Origin: Flavobacteriales bacterium
GTDB lineage: Bacteria; Bacteroidota; Bacteroidia; Flavobacteriales_F; PHOS-HE28
Reading direction: 5' to 3'
Assembly: GCA_020852835.1 (NCBI GenBank)
Contig: JADZAC010000065.1
Span: 44,269-108,268, forward strand
Length of the DNA: 64,000 bases
Shown: positions 43,377 to 61,014 of the stretch, piece by piece
Position numbering within the stretch: position 1 is the first letter of the stretch
Layout of the letters: the number at the start of each line of letters is the position of its first letter
Notes under the pieces: model-generated
Databases searched by the model: none
The model's input: only the letters and a program-made list of their open reading frames with translations
Told to the model about the DNA's origin: nothing
Position numbers and translations under genes: made by a program

Positions 43377-44564
43377 ATGGCAAAGGAAACCTACCAACGC
43401 ACCAAGCCGCACCTCAACATCGGCACCATCGGCCACGTTGACCACGGCAAGACCACCCTGACCGCCGCCATCACCAAGGTGCTGGCCGACAAGGGCCTCT
43501 CCGAGGCACGCAGCTTCGATTCCATCGACAATGCGCCCGAGGAAAAAGAGCGTGGTATCACCATCAACACCTCCCACGTGGAGTATTCCACCGCCAACCG
43601 GCACTACGCCCACGTGGATTGCCCCGGCCACGCCGACTACGTGAAGAACATGGTGACCGGTGCCGCCCAGATGGACGGCGCCATCCTGGTGGTTGCCGCC
43701 ACCGACGGCCCCATGCCCCAAACCCGTGAGCACATCCTGCTGGGCCGCCAGGTGGGCGTGCCCAAGATCGTGGTGTTCATGAACAAGGTGGACCTGGTGG
43801 ATGACGCCGAACTGCTCGACCTGGTGGAAATGGAGATCCGCGAGCTGCTCTCCTTCTACGAGTACGACGGCGACAACACCCCGGTGATCCGCGGCAGCGC
43901 CCTGGGCGCCCTGAACGGGGAAGCCAAATGGGTGGATACCGTGATGGCCCTGATGGAGGCCGTGGACAACTGGATCCCCATCCCCCCGCGCGATGTGGAA
44001 AAGCCCTTGCTGATGAGCGTGGAAGACGTGTTCTCCATCACCGGCCGCGGTACCGTGGCCACCGGCCGCATCGAGCTGGGCGTGGTGAAGACCGGCGACC
44101 CCTTGGAAGTGATCGGCATGCAGGAGGAGAAGCTCACCAGCACCTGCACCGGCGTGGAGATGTTCAAGAAGCTGCTCGACCGCGGCGAGGCCGGCGACAA
44201 CGTGGGCCTGCTGCTGCGCGGCATTGAAAAGAACCAGATCCGCCGCGGCATGGTGATCGCCAAGCCCGGCAGCATCACCCCGCACACCGAGTTCAAAGGG
44301 GAGATCTACGTGTTGAAGAAAGAGGAGGGCGGCCGCCACACCCCTTTCCACAACAAGTACCGCCCGCAGTTCTACTTCCGCACCACGGACGTGACCGGCG
44401 AGATCACCATGGAGGCCGGCCGTGAAATGGTGATGCCCGGCGACAACGTGACCATCACCGTGAAACTGATCGTGCCGATCGCCATGGACAAGGGCCTGCG
44501 ATTCGCCATCCGCGAGGGTGGGCGTACCGTGGGTGCCGGCCAGGTGACCGAGATCATCAAGTAA
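43377..44564 (+). CDS. tuf: Elongation factor Tu
   Basis: Delivers aminoacyl-tRNA to the ribosome. 395 residues from ATG 43377 ([20 protein letters not shown]). G1 GHVDHGKT, G2 RGITI, G3 DCPGHADY, G4 NKVD and G5 GSAL are intact; domains 2 and 3 are complete ([29 protein letters not shown]). It follows four tRNAs and precedes tRNA-Trp, secE and nusG, a conserved order. The long in-frame extension upstream runs through tRNAs and is not coding. Confidence 0.98.
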   Translation: MAKETYQRTKPHLNIGTIGHVDHGKTTLTAAITKVLADKGLSEARSFDSIDNAPEEKERGITINTSHVEYSTANRHYAHVDCPGHADYVKNMVTGAAQMDGAILVVAATDGPMPQTREHILLGRQVGVPKIVVFMNKVDLVDDAELLDLVEMEIRELLSFYEYDGDNTPVIRGSALGALNGEAKWVDTVMALMEAVDNWIPIPPRDVEKPLLMSVEDVFSITGRGTVATGRIELGVVKTGDPLEVIGMQEEKLTSTCTGVEMFKKLLDRGEAGDNVGLLLRGIEKNQIRRGMVIAKPGSITPHTEFKGEIYVLKKEEGGRHTPFHNKYRPQFYFRTTDVTGEITMEAGREMVMPGDNVTITVKLIVPIAMDKGLRFAIREGGRTVGAGQVTEIIK

Positions 44565-44580
44565 GCAACCCTCCACCCTG

Positions 44581-44624
44581 GGCGGCAGGGCCGTTCCGCA
44601 ACCGCGGAACGGCCTTTGCCGCCG
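44581..44624 (+). terminator. Large nested hairpin after tuf, partial terminator or processing site
   Basis: The inner 11-bp stem GGCCGTTCCGC/GCGGAACGGCC (44589-44599 with 44604-44614) is wrapped by GGCGGCA/TGCCGCC (44581-44587 with 44617-44623). Only TTT lies between, so full termination is unlikely. It may reduce read-through into secE-rpoC or mark RNA processing before tRNA-Trp. Confidence 0.6.
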
Positions 44625-44653
44625 AAAGGTGAACGCACCGGAACAAGGAACGA

Positions 44654-44726
44654 ACGGGAGTAGCTCAATTGGTAGAGCGACGGTCTCCAAAACCGTAGGC
44701 TGCGGGTTCGATTCCTGCCTCCCGTG
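44654..44726 (+). tRNA. tRNA-Trp (anticodon CCA)
   Basis: 73 nt. Acceptor ACGGGAG pairs with CTCCCGT. The anticodon stem ACGGT/ACCGT encloses CTCCAAA (CCA). The T-loop is GTTCGATTC. The secE start lies 15 nt downstream, as in other Bacteroidota. Confidence 0.97.
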
Positions 44727-44741
44727 CTAAAGCGATCAACA

Positions 44742-44972
44742 GTGGCAAGCTTCAAAACATACCTGAGCGAAAGCTACAATGAGCTCGTCAACAAGGTGAG
44801 CTGGCCCACCTGGAAGGAATTGCAGAGCAGTTCGATCCTGGTGCTCATCTCCACCCTGATCGTGGCGCTGCTCATCTTCCTGATGGATTTCATCTTCGGC
44901 GTGCACAACATGGGCAACACCAATTTCTGGAAGGGGATCCTGGGTTTCCTGTACAAATTCATGGGGCACTAA
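44742..44972 (+). CDS. secE: Preprotein translocase subunit SecE
   Basis: Single-spanning stabiliser of SecY. 76 residues from GTG 44742: [20 protein letters not shown] is the conserved cytoplasmic amphipathic helix, followed by one transmembrane helix ([20 protein letters not shown]). An earlier in-frame GTG at 44724 lies inside the tRNA, so 44742 is preferred. It overlaps nothing and is followed 2 nt later by nusG. Confidence 0.93.
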   Translation: MASFKTYLSESYNELVNKVSWPTWKELQSSSILVLISTLIVALLIFLMDFIFGVHNMGNTNFWKGILGFLYKFMGH

Positions 44973-44974
44973 GG

Positions 44975-45532
44975 ATGAGCGTAGCCACCAGCAATAAAAA
45001 ATGGTACGTCCTTCGTGCGGTAAGCGGGAAGGAGAAGAAGGTGAAGGAGCTGATCGACGCGGAGATCCGCCGCTCCAACCTAGGCCACTACATCGCCCAG
45101 GTGCTGATCCCCATGGAGAAGTTCTACCAGATCCGCGAAGGGAAGAAGGTGAGCAAGGAGCGCAACTTCTTCCCCGGCTACGTGCTGCTGGAAGCCGACC
45201 TGAGCGGCGAAACCGCGCACACCCTCAAGCAGATCACCAACGTGATCGGCTTCCTGGGAGCCGAGAAAGGCGGCGATCCGGTTCCCTTGCGCCAGAGCGA
45301 GGTGAACCGCATCCTGGGCACGGTGGACGAACTGGCCGATGCCGAGGAATCACCCTACAACCCCTACCACGTGGGAGAAGGCGTGAAGGTGATCGACGGG
45401 CCGTTCAACGGGTTCAACGGTACCATCGAGGAGATCAACGAGGAGAAAAAGAAGCTCAAGGTAATGGTGAAGATCTTCGGAAGAAGGACCCCGCTGGAAC
45501 TGAGCTTCATGCAAGTGGAAAAAGAAGTGTAA
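44975..45532 (+). CDS. nusG: Transcription termination/antitermination protein NusG
   Basis: 185 residues. The NGN domain ([33 protein letters not shown]) and the C-terminal KOW domain ([20 protein letters not shown]) are complete. It binds RNA polymerase and couples transcription with translation or Rho. It sits in the canonical secE-nusG-rplK order. Confidence 0.97.
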   Translation: MSVATSNKKWYVLRAVSGKEKKVKELIDAEIRRSNLGHYIAQVLIPMEKFYQIREGKKVSKERNFFPGYVLLEADLSGETAHTLKQITNVIGFLGAEKGGDPVPLRQSEVNRILGTVDELADAEESPYNPYHVGEGVKVIDGPFNGFNGTIEEINEEKKKLKVMVKIFGRRTPLELSFMQVEKEV

Positions 45533-45620
45533 AGGCGGATCGCGATCCGTGACCGGCAAGAGAAACCAACCGTCCGAGCCAACACAACGAAGGCGTTAAA
45601 CAGGACATAAAACCAGAAGC

Positions 45621-46061
45621 ATGGCAAAGGAGATCACGGGGCTGGTAAAGCTCCAGGTAAAAGGAGGCGCGGCGAACCCCGCCCCCCCGGTAGGCCCCGC
45701 ATTGGGCGCCAAAGGAGTGAACATCATGGAGTTCTGCAAGCAGTTCAATGCCCGCACGCAGGACAAGGCCGGCAAGGTGCTGCCCGTGGTGATCACCGTG
45801 TATGCGGACAAGTCCTTCGACTTCATCATCAAAACCCCGCCGGCGGCCGTGCAGCTGCTGGAGATGTCCAAAGCCAAGAAGGGCAGCGGCGTACCGCAGA
45901 CCGACAAGGTGGGCAGCGTAACCTGGGAGCAGGTGAAGGCCATTGCCGAGGACAAAATGCCCGACCTGAACTGTTTCACCTTGGAGAGCGCCATGAGCAT
46001 GGTGGCCGGCACGGCCCGCTCCATGGGCATCACCGTAACCGGCGAGAGCCCGCTTAACTAA
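45621..46061 (+). CDS. rplK: 50S ribosomal protein L11
   Basis: 146 residues. [20 protein letters not shown] and [18 protein letters not shown] are the N-terminal signature, and the RNA-binding C-terminal domain ends [12 protein letters not shown]. It forms the GTPase-associated centre with 23S rRNA. Nine bases separate it from rplA. Confidence 0.98.
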   Translation: MAKEITGLVKLQVKGGAANPAPPVGPALGAKGVNIMEFCKQFNARTQDKAGKVLPVVITVYADKSFDFIIKTPPAAVQLLEMSKAKKGSGVPQTDKVGSVTWEQVKAIAEDKMPDLNCFTLESAMSMVAGTARSMGITVTGESPLN

Positions 46062-46070
46062 CCGGAAGCC

Positions 46071-46763
<693 letters not shown>

Positions 46764-46811
46764 CATCAGGCAAGGCGTGGCCTCCACGCCCCCAAACAAG
46801 AAAGCAGAACA

Positions 46812-47345
46812 ATGGCAACCCGCGCAGAAAAAGACCAAGCCATCGCCCAACTGGTGGGCGAGATCGAGAACGCCAACGTGCTCTATCTCACCGACGCCAG
46901 CTCCATGACCGCCGAAAGCACCAGCAACCTCCGACGCGCCTGCAACAAGGGCGGCGTGCGGATGAAGGTGGTGAAGAACACCTTGCTCCGCAAAGCCATG
47001 GAGCGCGTGGAAGGCAAGAACTACAGCGAGCTTTTCCCCACGCTGAAAGGCCAGACCGCCGTGCTCTTCGCCGAGAAGGGCAATGTGCCCGCCAAGGTGA
47101 TCCGCGACTTCCGCAAGAAGGACGAACGCCCGATGCTCAAAAGCGCCTGGATCGATGAGGCCGTCTTCATCGGAGACAATCAGCTGGTGGTGCTCAGCGA
47201 GCTCAAGGGCCGCGAAGAGCTCATCGGTGAGATCATCGGCCTGCTCCAAAGCCCGATCAAGAACGTGGTGAGCGCCCTGCAAGGCGGCGGCGGCCACAAG
47301 ATCGCCGGCTTGGTGAAAGCCCTCGAAAGCCGCGCTCAAGCCTAA
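46812..47345 (+). CDS. rplJ: 50S ribosomal protein L10
   Basis: 177 residues. The N-terminal RNA-binding part (NVLYLTDASSMTAESTSNLR, MKVVKNTLLRKAMERV) and the C-terminal helix that carries L7/L12 dimers (SALQGGGGHKIAGLVKALES) are present. A strong hairpin separates it from rplL. Confidence 0.97.
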   Translation: MATRAEKDQAIAQLVGEIENANVLYLTDASSMTAESTSNLRRACNKGGVRMKVVKNTLLRKAMERVEGKNYSELFPTLKGQTAVLFAEKGNVPAKVIRDFRKKDERPMLKSAWIDEAVFIGDNQLVVLSELKGREELIGEIIGLLQSPIKNVVSALQGGGGHKIAGLVKALESRAQA

Positions 47346-47357
47346 TTACCACATCGG

Positions 47358-47381
47358 GCGGCCGCCCCTACGGGCGGCCGC
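47358..47381 (+). other. Perfect hairpin between rplJ and rplL
   Basis: GCGGCCGCCC (47358-47367) pairs with GGGCGGCCGC (47372-47381) around CTAC. No T-run follows, so an mRNA-stability or translation-tuning role for the L10:L12 ratio is more likely than termination. Confidence 0.7.
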
Positions 47382-47440
47382 ACCAACAACGCGTTACGCA
47401 CAGTCCGCTTCCCAACAACCGCAAGTAACAAAACCAAAAG

Positions 47441-47821
47441 ATGGCAGACATCAAGAACCTGGGCGATCAGCTCGTAGGCCTCACCGTGAAAGAGGTGAAT
47501 GAACTGGCCCAGTACCTCAAGGACGAATACAAGATCGAACCCGCAGCAGCCGCCGTGGCCATTGCCGGCCCCGTGGCAGGCGGTGGCGGAGCCACCGAAG
47601 CCGAGGCCAAGACCAGCTTCGACGTGATCCTCAAGGCTGGCGGCGCCAACAAGCTCGCCGTGGTGAAACTGGTGAAGGAACTCTCCGGCCTGGGCCTCAA
47701 AGAAGCCAAGGAACTGGTGGACGGCGCTCCCAAGCCCCTGAAGGAAGGCGTTTCCAAGGAGGAAGCCGAGAGCCTGAAGCAGCAACTGACCGAAGCCGGG
47801 GCAGAAGTTGAGGTCAAGTGA
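47441..47821 (+). CDS. rplL: 50S ribosomal protein L7/L12
   Basis: 126 residues. The N-terminal dimerisation helix ([20 protein letters not shown]), an Ala/Gly hinge ([20 protein letters not shown]) and the C-terminal factor-binding domain ([20 protein letters not shown]) are complete. It recruits GTPase factors to the ribosome. Confidence 0.98.
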   Translation: MADIKNLGDQLVGLTVKEVNELAQYLKDEYKIEPAAAAVAIAGPVAGGGGATEAEAKTSFDVILKAGGANKLAVVKLVKELSGLGLKEAKELVDGAPKPLKEGVSKEEAESLKQQLTEAGAEVEVK

Positions 47822-47836
47822 TCGCCCCGATCTGAA

Positions 47837-47897
47837 GGACATCGAGGGCCGGGTGGTCCGCCACAAGTGCGGAGGCCCGGCCCCTCGGGGTCCTTTT
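47837..47897 (+). terminator. rplL-rpoB attenuator-like terminator
   Basis: GGAC..CGAGGGCCGGG (47837-47853) pairs with CCCGGCCCCTCGGGGTCC (47876-47893) with small mismatches, enclosing an inner TCCGC/GCGGA stem; TTTT follows. The position matches the partial terminator known between rplL and rpoB in many bacteria, which lowers rpoB transcription relative to ribosomal proteins. Confidence 0.75.
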
Positions 47898-47991
47898 GCC
47901 CGTTAACGGGCTGTTCCCCTTCCTGCCGTACCCGGGATCCCAACGGTACGCATTGTCGTCGGTCGCTCGAAAATTCCCCAGCACTTCCATC

Positions 47992-51846
<3,855 letters not shown>

Positions 51847-51851
51847 GCACC

Positions 51852-56153
<4,302 letters not shown>

Positions 56154-56159
56154 TCCACA

Positions 56160-56190
56160 GCGCCTCCCGGCCTACATGGCAGGGAGGCGC
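56160..56190 (+). other. Hairpin in the rpoC-DUF3467 gap
   Basis: GCGCCTCCC (56160-56168) pairs with GGGAGGCGC (56182-56190), with an inner GCC/GGC. There is no T-run. It may be a 3' stabiliser or RNase processing site. Confidence 0.55.
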
Positions 56191-56234
56191 ACATCCCTCA
56201 AACGGTGCAGTAGCGGCGAACAACGCACAGAACC

Positions 56235-56555
56235 ATGGCAGACGAAAAGAACCAGGCCCGGCCCAACCAGCTGAACATCGAGATCAGCGAGGAGGTGGCC
56301 GATGGCATCTACAGCAATTTGGCCATCATCACCCACAGCAATTCGGAGTTCGTGCTCGACTTCGTGCGCGTGATGCCCGGCGTGCCCAAGGCCAAGGTTA
56401 AGGCCCGCGTGCTGCTTACCCCGCAGCACGCCAAGCGCCTCATGCACGCCCTGGCGGACAATGTGCACAAGTTCGAAGCGGTTCACGGCACCATTCGCGA
56501 GAGCGAGATGCCCGAGATCCCCATGAATTTCGGCGGGCCTCCGGCGCAGGCGTGA
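56235..56555 (+). CDS. DUF3467 family protein
   Basis: 106 residues. LNIEISEEVADGIYSNLAII, HSNSEFVLDFVRVMPGVPKA and RVLLTPQHAKRLMHALADNV define the family. It is small, acidic and cytoplasmic, of unknown function. Its place directly after rpoC is conserved in Bacteroidota, suggesting a link to RNA polymerase or translation, but no experiment supports that here. A terminator follows, so it likely closes the operon. Confidence 0.85.
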   Translation: MADEKNQARPNQLNIEISEEVADGIYSNLAIITHSNSEFVLDFVRVMPGVPKAKVKARVLLTPQHAKRLMHALADNVHKFEAVHGTIRESEMPEIPMNFGGPPAQA

Positions 56556-56578
56556 ACACGGCTCATCAGCATCCAAGC

Positions 56579-56610
56579 GGACCCCCTGCAATGGGGGTTC
56601 TTGCTTTTAT
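56579..56610 (+). terminator. Terminator at the end of the rpoBC operon
   Basis: GGACCCCC (56579-56586) pairs with GGGGGTTC (56593-56600), loop TGCAAT, followed by TTGCTTTTA. It lies 24 nt after the DUF3467 stop. Confidence 0.8.
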
Positions 56611-57021
56611 CACATCCACGCATCCAAGATCGGCCGATCTACTTGCCCTCTTTCCGGATGACTTCTCCGCAGAACAGGTTCCGCAGGCACCGCCGCGCAA
56701 CCTGTTCCGCGTATCGTCCTCCGAAATGATCGCGGCGCATCTCTTGGCCGACCTTGAATGCGTAAATGGTAGTAGGCCAGGGCCCGGCCCAGCCGGGGCG
56801 GCAGCATGCACCACCTGGCCCATCTGCCGGGCTCCCGCCCCGCGATGGTCTCCGTGAAGCGCTCCAGTACGGCTGCTTGCAGCCCGCCAAGCCGCTTTGG
56901 ATATTCTGCGGTAGGCCAATGAGACTATTTCCAGTTCAAGCAAAGCCGGGAAATTTCCGCGTAGCGGTGACTACCGGGCCCAAACTGATGCTGGACCAAA
57001 CGCAACGGGCACCGTGGTGCA
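56611..57021. other. Gene-free stretch with a 14-bp palindrome, possibly decayed sequence
   Basis: No frame here has a recognisable product. AGATCGGCCGATCT at 56627-56640 is a perfect palindrome. Minus-strand frames give fragments (for example HQFGPGSHRYAEISRLCLNW before a stop) that look like a decayed coding region but match no family I know. Confidence 0.4.
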
Positions 57022-57954
57022 TCAATGGACATGGGGCACAAAGGCCAGCTCCGCCAACAGCCCACGGTGGTCACTGCCGGGTATCGGCACGGTGCGCAGG
57101 GAAACGTGCGCCAGCCCGGGCGACAGCAGCACGTGGTCCAGCGGGATCAACGCCAGCGGGCCCATGGCGGGCCAGGTGCGCTGCCCGGCCGGTGTGGTGG
57201 AGCGCAGGCCGCTGCTGGCGCAGAATCGGCGGTAGGCACGGTCCCAGGGCACGGCGTTCAGGTCGCCCACCACAATGGTGGCCGTATCGCCGCAGCCCAC
57301 CTGTTCCGCCAGCTCTGCCAATTGTTCGTTGCGGCGGCGGTAGTGGCCGTACGATGTGGGCGAGGTGGCGTGCACGGCCCACAGCCGCACTGGCCGGTGA
57401 TCCACTTCCAGCAGGGCTTCAATGAAGGGTGAGCCGCCCATGATCACGGTCCGCACCGCGGTGAACGGCAACCTGCTGAAGAGCGCGATGCCGTAGCAAT
57501 TGCTGCGGGGTTCGAGGTGCACGTACGGGTACCGGCTTCCCAATTTTCGGGCCAAGGCATCGGCCCAGCGCGGGTCCACCTCCTGCACCGATAGCACGTC
57601 GGCATTGCTCTGCAAGGCCTGGGCAATGGCCTGGTCGAAGGATCTGTTCGGTTGCAGCACGTTCATATGGAAAACGCGCAGGGCACTGCCGTTGGCCGGC
57701 CGGATCTCCGGGGCTGGTGCCGCCCCCATTTGTGAGAGCAGCAGCGCGGCGCTAAAGCCTGCGGCGAGCCCCGCCCAATACGCCTTGCGCACCACGGCCA
57801 ACAGGGCGCAGCACGCCATGGCTGCGGCAGTGGGCAGTAAAAAGGCCCGAAACAGCATCGGCAGGTAGTCATCCGGCGCAAAGGCCGCGACCACCGCAAC
57901 GGTCAACAAGCCCATGGCCAGCCACAGCTCCCGCATTTTCCGCCTGTGTTTCAT
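57022..57954 (-). CDS. Endonuclease/exonuclease/phosphatase (EEP) family membrane protein
   Basis: 310 residues from ATG 57954. Two or three N-terminal transmembrane helices (LWLAMGLLTVAVVAAFA, FLLPTAAAMACCALLAVV) precede an EEP domain: FHMNVLQPNRSF, VLSVQEVDPRWADAL (metal Glu), IVVGDLNAVPWDRAYRRF (Asp/Asn pair) and GSDHRGLLAEL (catalytic His). Substrates of the family range from DNA to sphingomyelin and inositol phosphates. It is the last gene of a five-gene operon, and its ATG overlaps the previous stop (ATGA). Confidence 0.87.
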   Translation of the reverse strand: MKHRRKMRELWLAMGLLTVAVVAAFAPDDYLPMLFRAFLLPTAAAMACCALLAVVRKAYWAGLAAGFSAALLLSQMGAAPAPEIRPANGSALRVFHMNVLQPNRSFDQAIAQALQSNADVLSVQEVDPRWADALARKLGSRYPYVHLEPRSNCYGIALFSRLPFTAVRTVIMGGSPFIEALLEVDHRPVRLWAVHATSPTSYGHYRRRNEQLAELAEQVGCGDTATIVVGDLNAVPWDRAYRRFCASSGLRSTTPAGQRTWPAMGPLALIPLDHVLLSPGLAHVSLRTVPIPGSDHRGLLAELAFVPHVH

Positions 57955-58439
57955 GCGGCTGGTCCGGGGCGTATTTCTTCCATGCGGGTGATGCGCCGCA
58001 GCACCAGCCATAGGGGCAGGGCTCCGACCACCCCGAAGGAAGCATCCACGCAGCGCCAGAAAAAAGGAATGCCGCGCATCGGCGCCCAAAGGAAGGCCAA
58101 GGGCAGCACGAGCAGGCAGCACCACAACCCCCATTCCACCACCCACCGGTTGCGCACCGGCTCCCGGTACGGGCCTATGAAGGCGAGCGCGATCACCACA
58201 TGCGCAAAGGCCAGCCAATCGGTGCCATAGAAGAGCAGGGGATAGCTGGACCCTACGTGGGCCACGGCTTCCGCGGCATGGGCCGCCCAGCCGGCCCAGG
58301 GATCGCCCCAGGGTTCCACGACCGTGGCCAGCCAGCCCGTGCCCCATTCCAAAGGCACGGCCGTGAGGCCGCTGAGAACCAGGGCCGCCATGAAGAGCGC
58401 CAACCAGCGGCGCACGTATTGGAGGTCTGCGGGATTCAT
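57951..58439 (-). CDS. Small four-helix membrane protein
   Basis: 162 residues with four hydrophobic segments (LALFMAALVLSGLTAVPL, LAFAHVVIALAFIGPY, WGLWCCLLVLPLAFLWAP, ASFGVVGALPLWLVL). IGPYREPVRNRWVVEWG is the most distinctive loop. No family is recognised. ATGA overlaps on both sides (57951-57954, 58436-58439) show tight coupling with the EEP and DUF4173-like genes. Confidence 0.75.
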   Translation of the reverse strand: MNPADLQYVRRWLALFMAALVLSGLTAVPLEWGTGWLATVVEPWGDPWAGWAAHAAEAVAHVGSSYPLLFYGTDWLAFAHVVIALAFIGPYREPVRNRWVVEWGLWCCLLVLPLAFLWAPMRGIPFFWRCVDASFGVVGALPLWLVLRRITRMEEIRPGPAA

Positions 58440-59986
58440 GGTGCTGTGCTTTGGGCAAAGCCCTTCAGCGCCGCCATGGTGCGCCGGTCGGCGAGGTTGC
58501 TTTCCTGCCAGGTCTGCCGTGCCATCCGGTGAACAAAGCGGTTCCTCCGTCCATCGAGCTGCTGGCGGAATTCCGCCGGGTCCAAGTGTTCCACCCAGCG
58601 CACCCGATTGGCGCGGTGCCGCGCCATTTGCAGCTCCACCTTGTCCAGGTCGGCATAGAGCAGGGGCAGCACCTTGTCGCTCATGGCGAGGTAGTTGTCG
58701 ATGTCGATCTCCCCCGGATTTACGTGCTGCAGGTTGTAGCGCACGATGGTGCTGTCCCAATCCACCAAGGTGAGGCCTGCCAGCATGGCGAAGCAGGCCC
58801 AGCCGTTCACCCGGGCGAGGTAGTAGAAGCTGCGCCGCCCGTGCACCTTGCGGAACAGGGTGAGCAGACCGATGAGCACCAAGGCCAGGAAGACGATCAC
58901 GCCGATGCGTTTGTATGCCAGCCCGTGAAAGGAGATGTAGTGCCAGTTGCGCAGGAACACGGAAATGCCCAGGACGAAATTCTGCGCGATCCACACCTTG
59001 GCCAGCAGTTTCAGGCCGTTGTTGCGCGGATGGAAATTGAGGTTTCCCCGGAAAAGGTACAACAGCACCACGATGCTCAACAGGATGCTCATGATCAGCA
59101 ACCACGTGCCTTCATGCACGAACTGTTTCAGGCTGAAGCCCTCCGGTACGGTGAAGCCGTACCACACCCAGTTGATGTCGATCACGTTGACCACCAGCAG
59201 CACGGTGTTCACCAGCACCAGCAGCACCACCCCGCCGCGACGTTCACGTTCCAGCGGGTCCAGGCCCAGTGGGCGCGCCCATTTCGGGCGGCGCACCCGC
59301 GTGCGCATCAACGCGTCGCCCAAGGCATGCTCGTTGTGGGCAAGCAGGCCCGGCGCCAGGCGGCGCACCAGTACCGCGCTCACCAGCAGGCCCAGGCCGA
59401 AGAACAACACTCGCGGGGTGAAGAGCTCGCCCAGCAGCTCGAACATCCCGTCGAAGAAGCTGGCGGTGATGGCGTCAAAGCGGGGATTGCCCCCCCGGTA
59501 AAGCATGATGAACACCAGGGTGATGGCAATGGGCAGAACGGCGGTGCGCGACCAGCGCCACGCAACCCCCGGGGTGCTGTCCGTGCCCCGCAGCACGGCG
59601 ATGCCGGACCGCAGTTTGAAAGGGGCGAGCACAGTGGCCGCGAACGCCTGCGCTGTTCCATGGAAGACCGAACGCAGCGCCGGCTCGTGCACCAGGCCGG
59701 CGAACAGCAGCAGGCCCCCGAAGGTGCCCGCCAAGGCGACGGTGCTGTGGTGCACATACACCATCCCTGCGGCCAGGGCCGTGCCCGCACAGGCCCAGCG
59801 CGCCGGAACGGAGCATTTGGACCAACCCTGGCGGGCCATGGCAACGGCCATGGCCACCAGGGCGAACAACGAGAGGTTCAGCCCCAGGCCCTGCTGCCAG
59901 AAGAACCGATCGAAGAGCACGGCCATGGGGGCAACGGTGAACAGCGCATTCCAACGCTGCCAGAAAGGGGAGGTGGTGATTTGCAT
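58436..59986 (-). CDS. DUF4173/DUF4153-like polytopic membrane protein
   Basis: 516 residues with about 10-12 hydrophobic helices (VLFFGLGLLVSAVLVRRLAP, VVLLVLVNTVLLVVNVIDIN) and a soluble C-terminal tail of about 130 residues (DNYLAMSDKVLPLLYADLDK). WVWYGFTVPEGFSLKQFVHE is typical of the DUF4173 family. The function is unknown. It is translationally coupled to the downstream membrane gene and starts 7 nt after the winged-helix regulator stop. Confidence 0.75.
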   Translation of the reverse strand: MQITTSPFWQRWNALFTVAPMAVLFDRFFWQQGLGLNLSLFALVAMAVAMARQGWSKCSVPARWACAGTALAAGMVYVHHSTVALAGTFGGLLLFAGLVHEPALRSVFHGTAQAFAATVLAPFKLRSGIAVLRGTDSTPGVAWRWSRTAVLPIAITLVFIMLYRGGNPRFDAITASFFDGMFELLGELFTPRVLFFGLGLLVSAVLVRRLAPGLLAHNEHALGDALMRTRVRRPKWARPLGLDPLERERRGGVVLLVLVNTVLLVVNVIDINWVWYGFTVPEGFSLKQFVHEGTWLLIMSILLSIVVLLYLFRGNLNFHPRNNGLKLLAKVWIAQNFVLGISVFLRNWHYISFHGLAYKRIGVIVFLALVLIGLLTLFRKVHGRRSFYYLARVNGWACFAMLAGLTLVDWDSTIVRYNLQHVNPGEIDIDNYLAMSDKVLPLLYADLDKVELQMARHRANRVRWVEHLDPAEFRQQLDGRRNRFVHRMARQTWQESNLADRRTMAALKGFAQSTAP

Positions 59987-59992
59987 GGCGGA

Positions 59993-60280
59993 TCAGTTCC
60001 GGGGGATGAGCTTTTCAATGGCGTTGAGGTGCGCGCGGAAGGCTTTGGCTCCCGCAGCACTTGCTTTATAGCTGGTATTGGGGCGCTTGCCGATGAAACG
60101 CTTGCGCACCTGTACGTATTTCAATTGTTCCAATGCGGTGAGGTGGCTGGCGAGGTTGCCGTCGGTCACGGCCAGCAGGTCCCTCAACGCGGCGTGGTCC
60201 ACCCAGTCGTTCACGGCAAGTACGGCCATGATGCCCAGGCGCACCCGGCTCTCGAACGCTTTGTTGAGCGCTTCGATCAT
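59993..60280 (-). CDS. Winged-helix transcriptional regulator (PF13601-type)
   Basis: 95 residues from ATG 60280. SRVRLGIMAVLAVNDWVDHA and LRDLLAVTDGNLASHLTALE form the helix-turn-helix, and YVQVRKRFIGKRPNTSY is the wing. The length is typical of stand-alone regulators of this group. It overlaps the upstream membrane gene by ATGA. It probably binds the palindrome at the operon promoter and controls its own operon (inferred). Confidence 0.88.
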   Translation of the reverse strand: MIEALNKAFESRVRLGIMAVLAVNDWVDHAALRDLLAVTDGNLASHLTALEQLKYVQVRKRFIGKRPNTSYKASAAGAKAFRAHLNAIEKLIPRN

Positions 60281-60933
60281 GGTGTGGTTGCCGTGTCGTT
60301 GCGGTCGTGGCGCAGGTACATCAACCCGCCGTAGAGGATGTGGAGCACGCCGAAGCCCAAGGCCCAGAACAGCAGGCCTGCACCGGGCCGGAACGAGGCG
60401 ATGAGGCCCAGCAGCAGCTCGCTCAAGCCCAACCACCGGATCTCGTCAAAGGTGTATTTGGAGGCGTGCAGCAGGGCAAGTCCGTAAAAGACCAGCGTGG
60501 CCGGGGCAACCAGGCCGGGCAAGCCGTGCAGCAGCAGTGCGATGCAGAAGATGCCCCCGGCAGCCAGCGGCAGGAGCATGTTCCAGGCCAGGCGCCGGGC
60601 GGTGCGGTCCAAGAGGTGGTGGCCCAGCCGCCGGCTGCGCCGCCAGGTGAACCAGAAGGCGCCCAGCAGTGCGGAGGCCAGCACGGCCATTGCCGTGGAC
60701 ACCAGGAAGGTGATGGGCCCCCAATACTCGGCGCCGGTCTGGCCGCCGGCGCTGTACGCCAGTGGCTCGGGCGTCAAGTCCGGTCGGCCCTGGAGGTAAC
60801 GGCCGGCCACTGCGGCGCCGAGCAGCGCGAAGGCGCCGGCGCTCACGCCGCTCAGGCCGCTCAGGCCCAGGAAGCGCGTGCTGCGTTCCATCAGTGCCCG
60901 GATGTGCTGCAAGTCCCCGTTGCTGTCTTTCAT
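60277..60933 (-). CDS. Membrane protein, first gene of the winged-helix operon
   Basis: 218 residues with about six hydrophobic helices (SGVSAGAFALLGAAVAG, ITFLVSTAMAVLASALLGAF, LLPLAAGGIFCIALLL, AGLLFWALGFGVLHILYG). The N-terminus DLQHIRALMERSTRFLGLSG is conserved in Bacteroidota genes found next to PF13601 regulators. ATG 60933 is chosen because the promoter elements at 60940-60964 exclude the longer start at 60993. Confidence 0.8.
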   Translation of the reverse strand: MKDSNGDLQHIRALMERSTRFLGLSGLSGVSAGAFALLGAAVAGRYLQGRPDLTPEPLAYSAGGQTGAEYWGPITFLVSTAMAVLASALLGAFWFTWRRSRRLGHHLLDRTARRLAWNMLLPLAAGGIFCIALLLHGLPGLVAPATLVFYGLALLHASKYTFDEIRWLGLSELLLGLIASFRPGAGLLFWALGFGVLHILYGGLMYLRHDRNDTATTP

Positions 60934-60939
60934 GGTGTT

Positions 60940-60964
60940 CAAAGTACTTTGTACGGCAAAGTTA
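60940..60964 (-). promoter_or_regulatory. Operon promoter (TAACTTTG) with 12-bp perfect palindrome CAAAGTACTTTG
   Basis: On the minus strand TAACTTTG (60957-60964) is an exact -7 box. The palindrome CAAAGTACTTTG (60940-60951) sits at the expected transcription start and 6 nt before the ATG. This is a natural operator for the winged-helix protein of the same operon. Confidence 0.7.
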
Positions 60965-61014
60965 TGGCAGGAACGTTTGCCCTGCGGGATCATTGCGCGG
61001 GCGTCCCGGGATCT

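Noticed and set aside
56552..56857. 101-codon plus-strand ORF after DUF3467
   Set aside because: It runs through the operon terminator, and its translation shows no family features.
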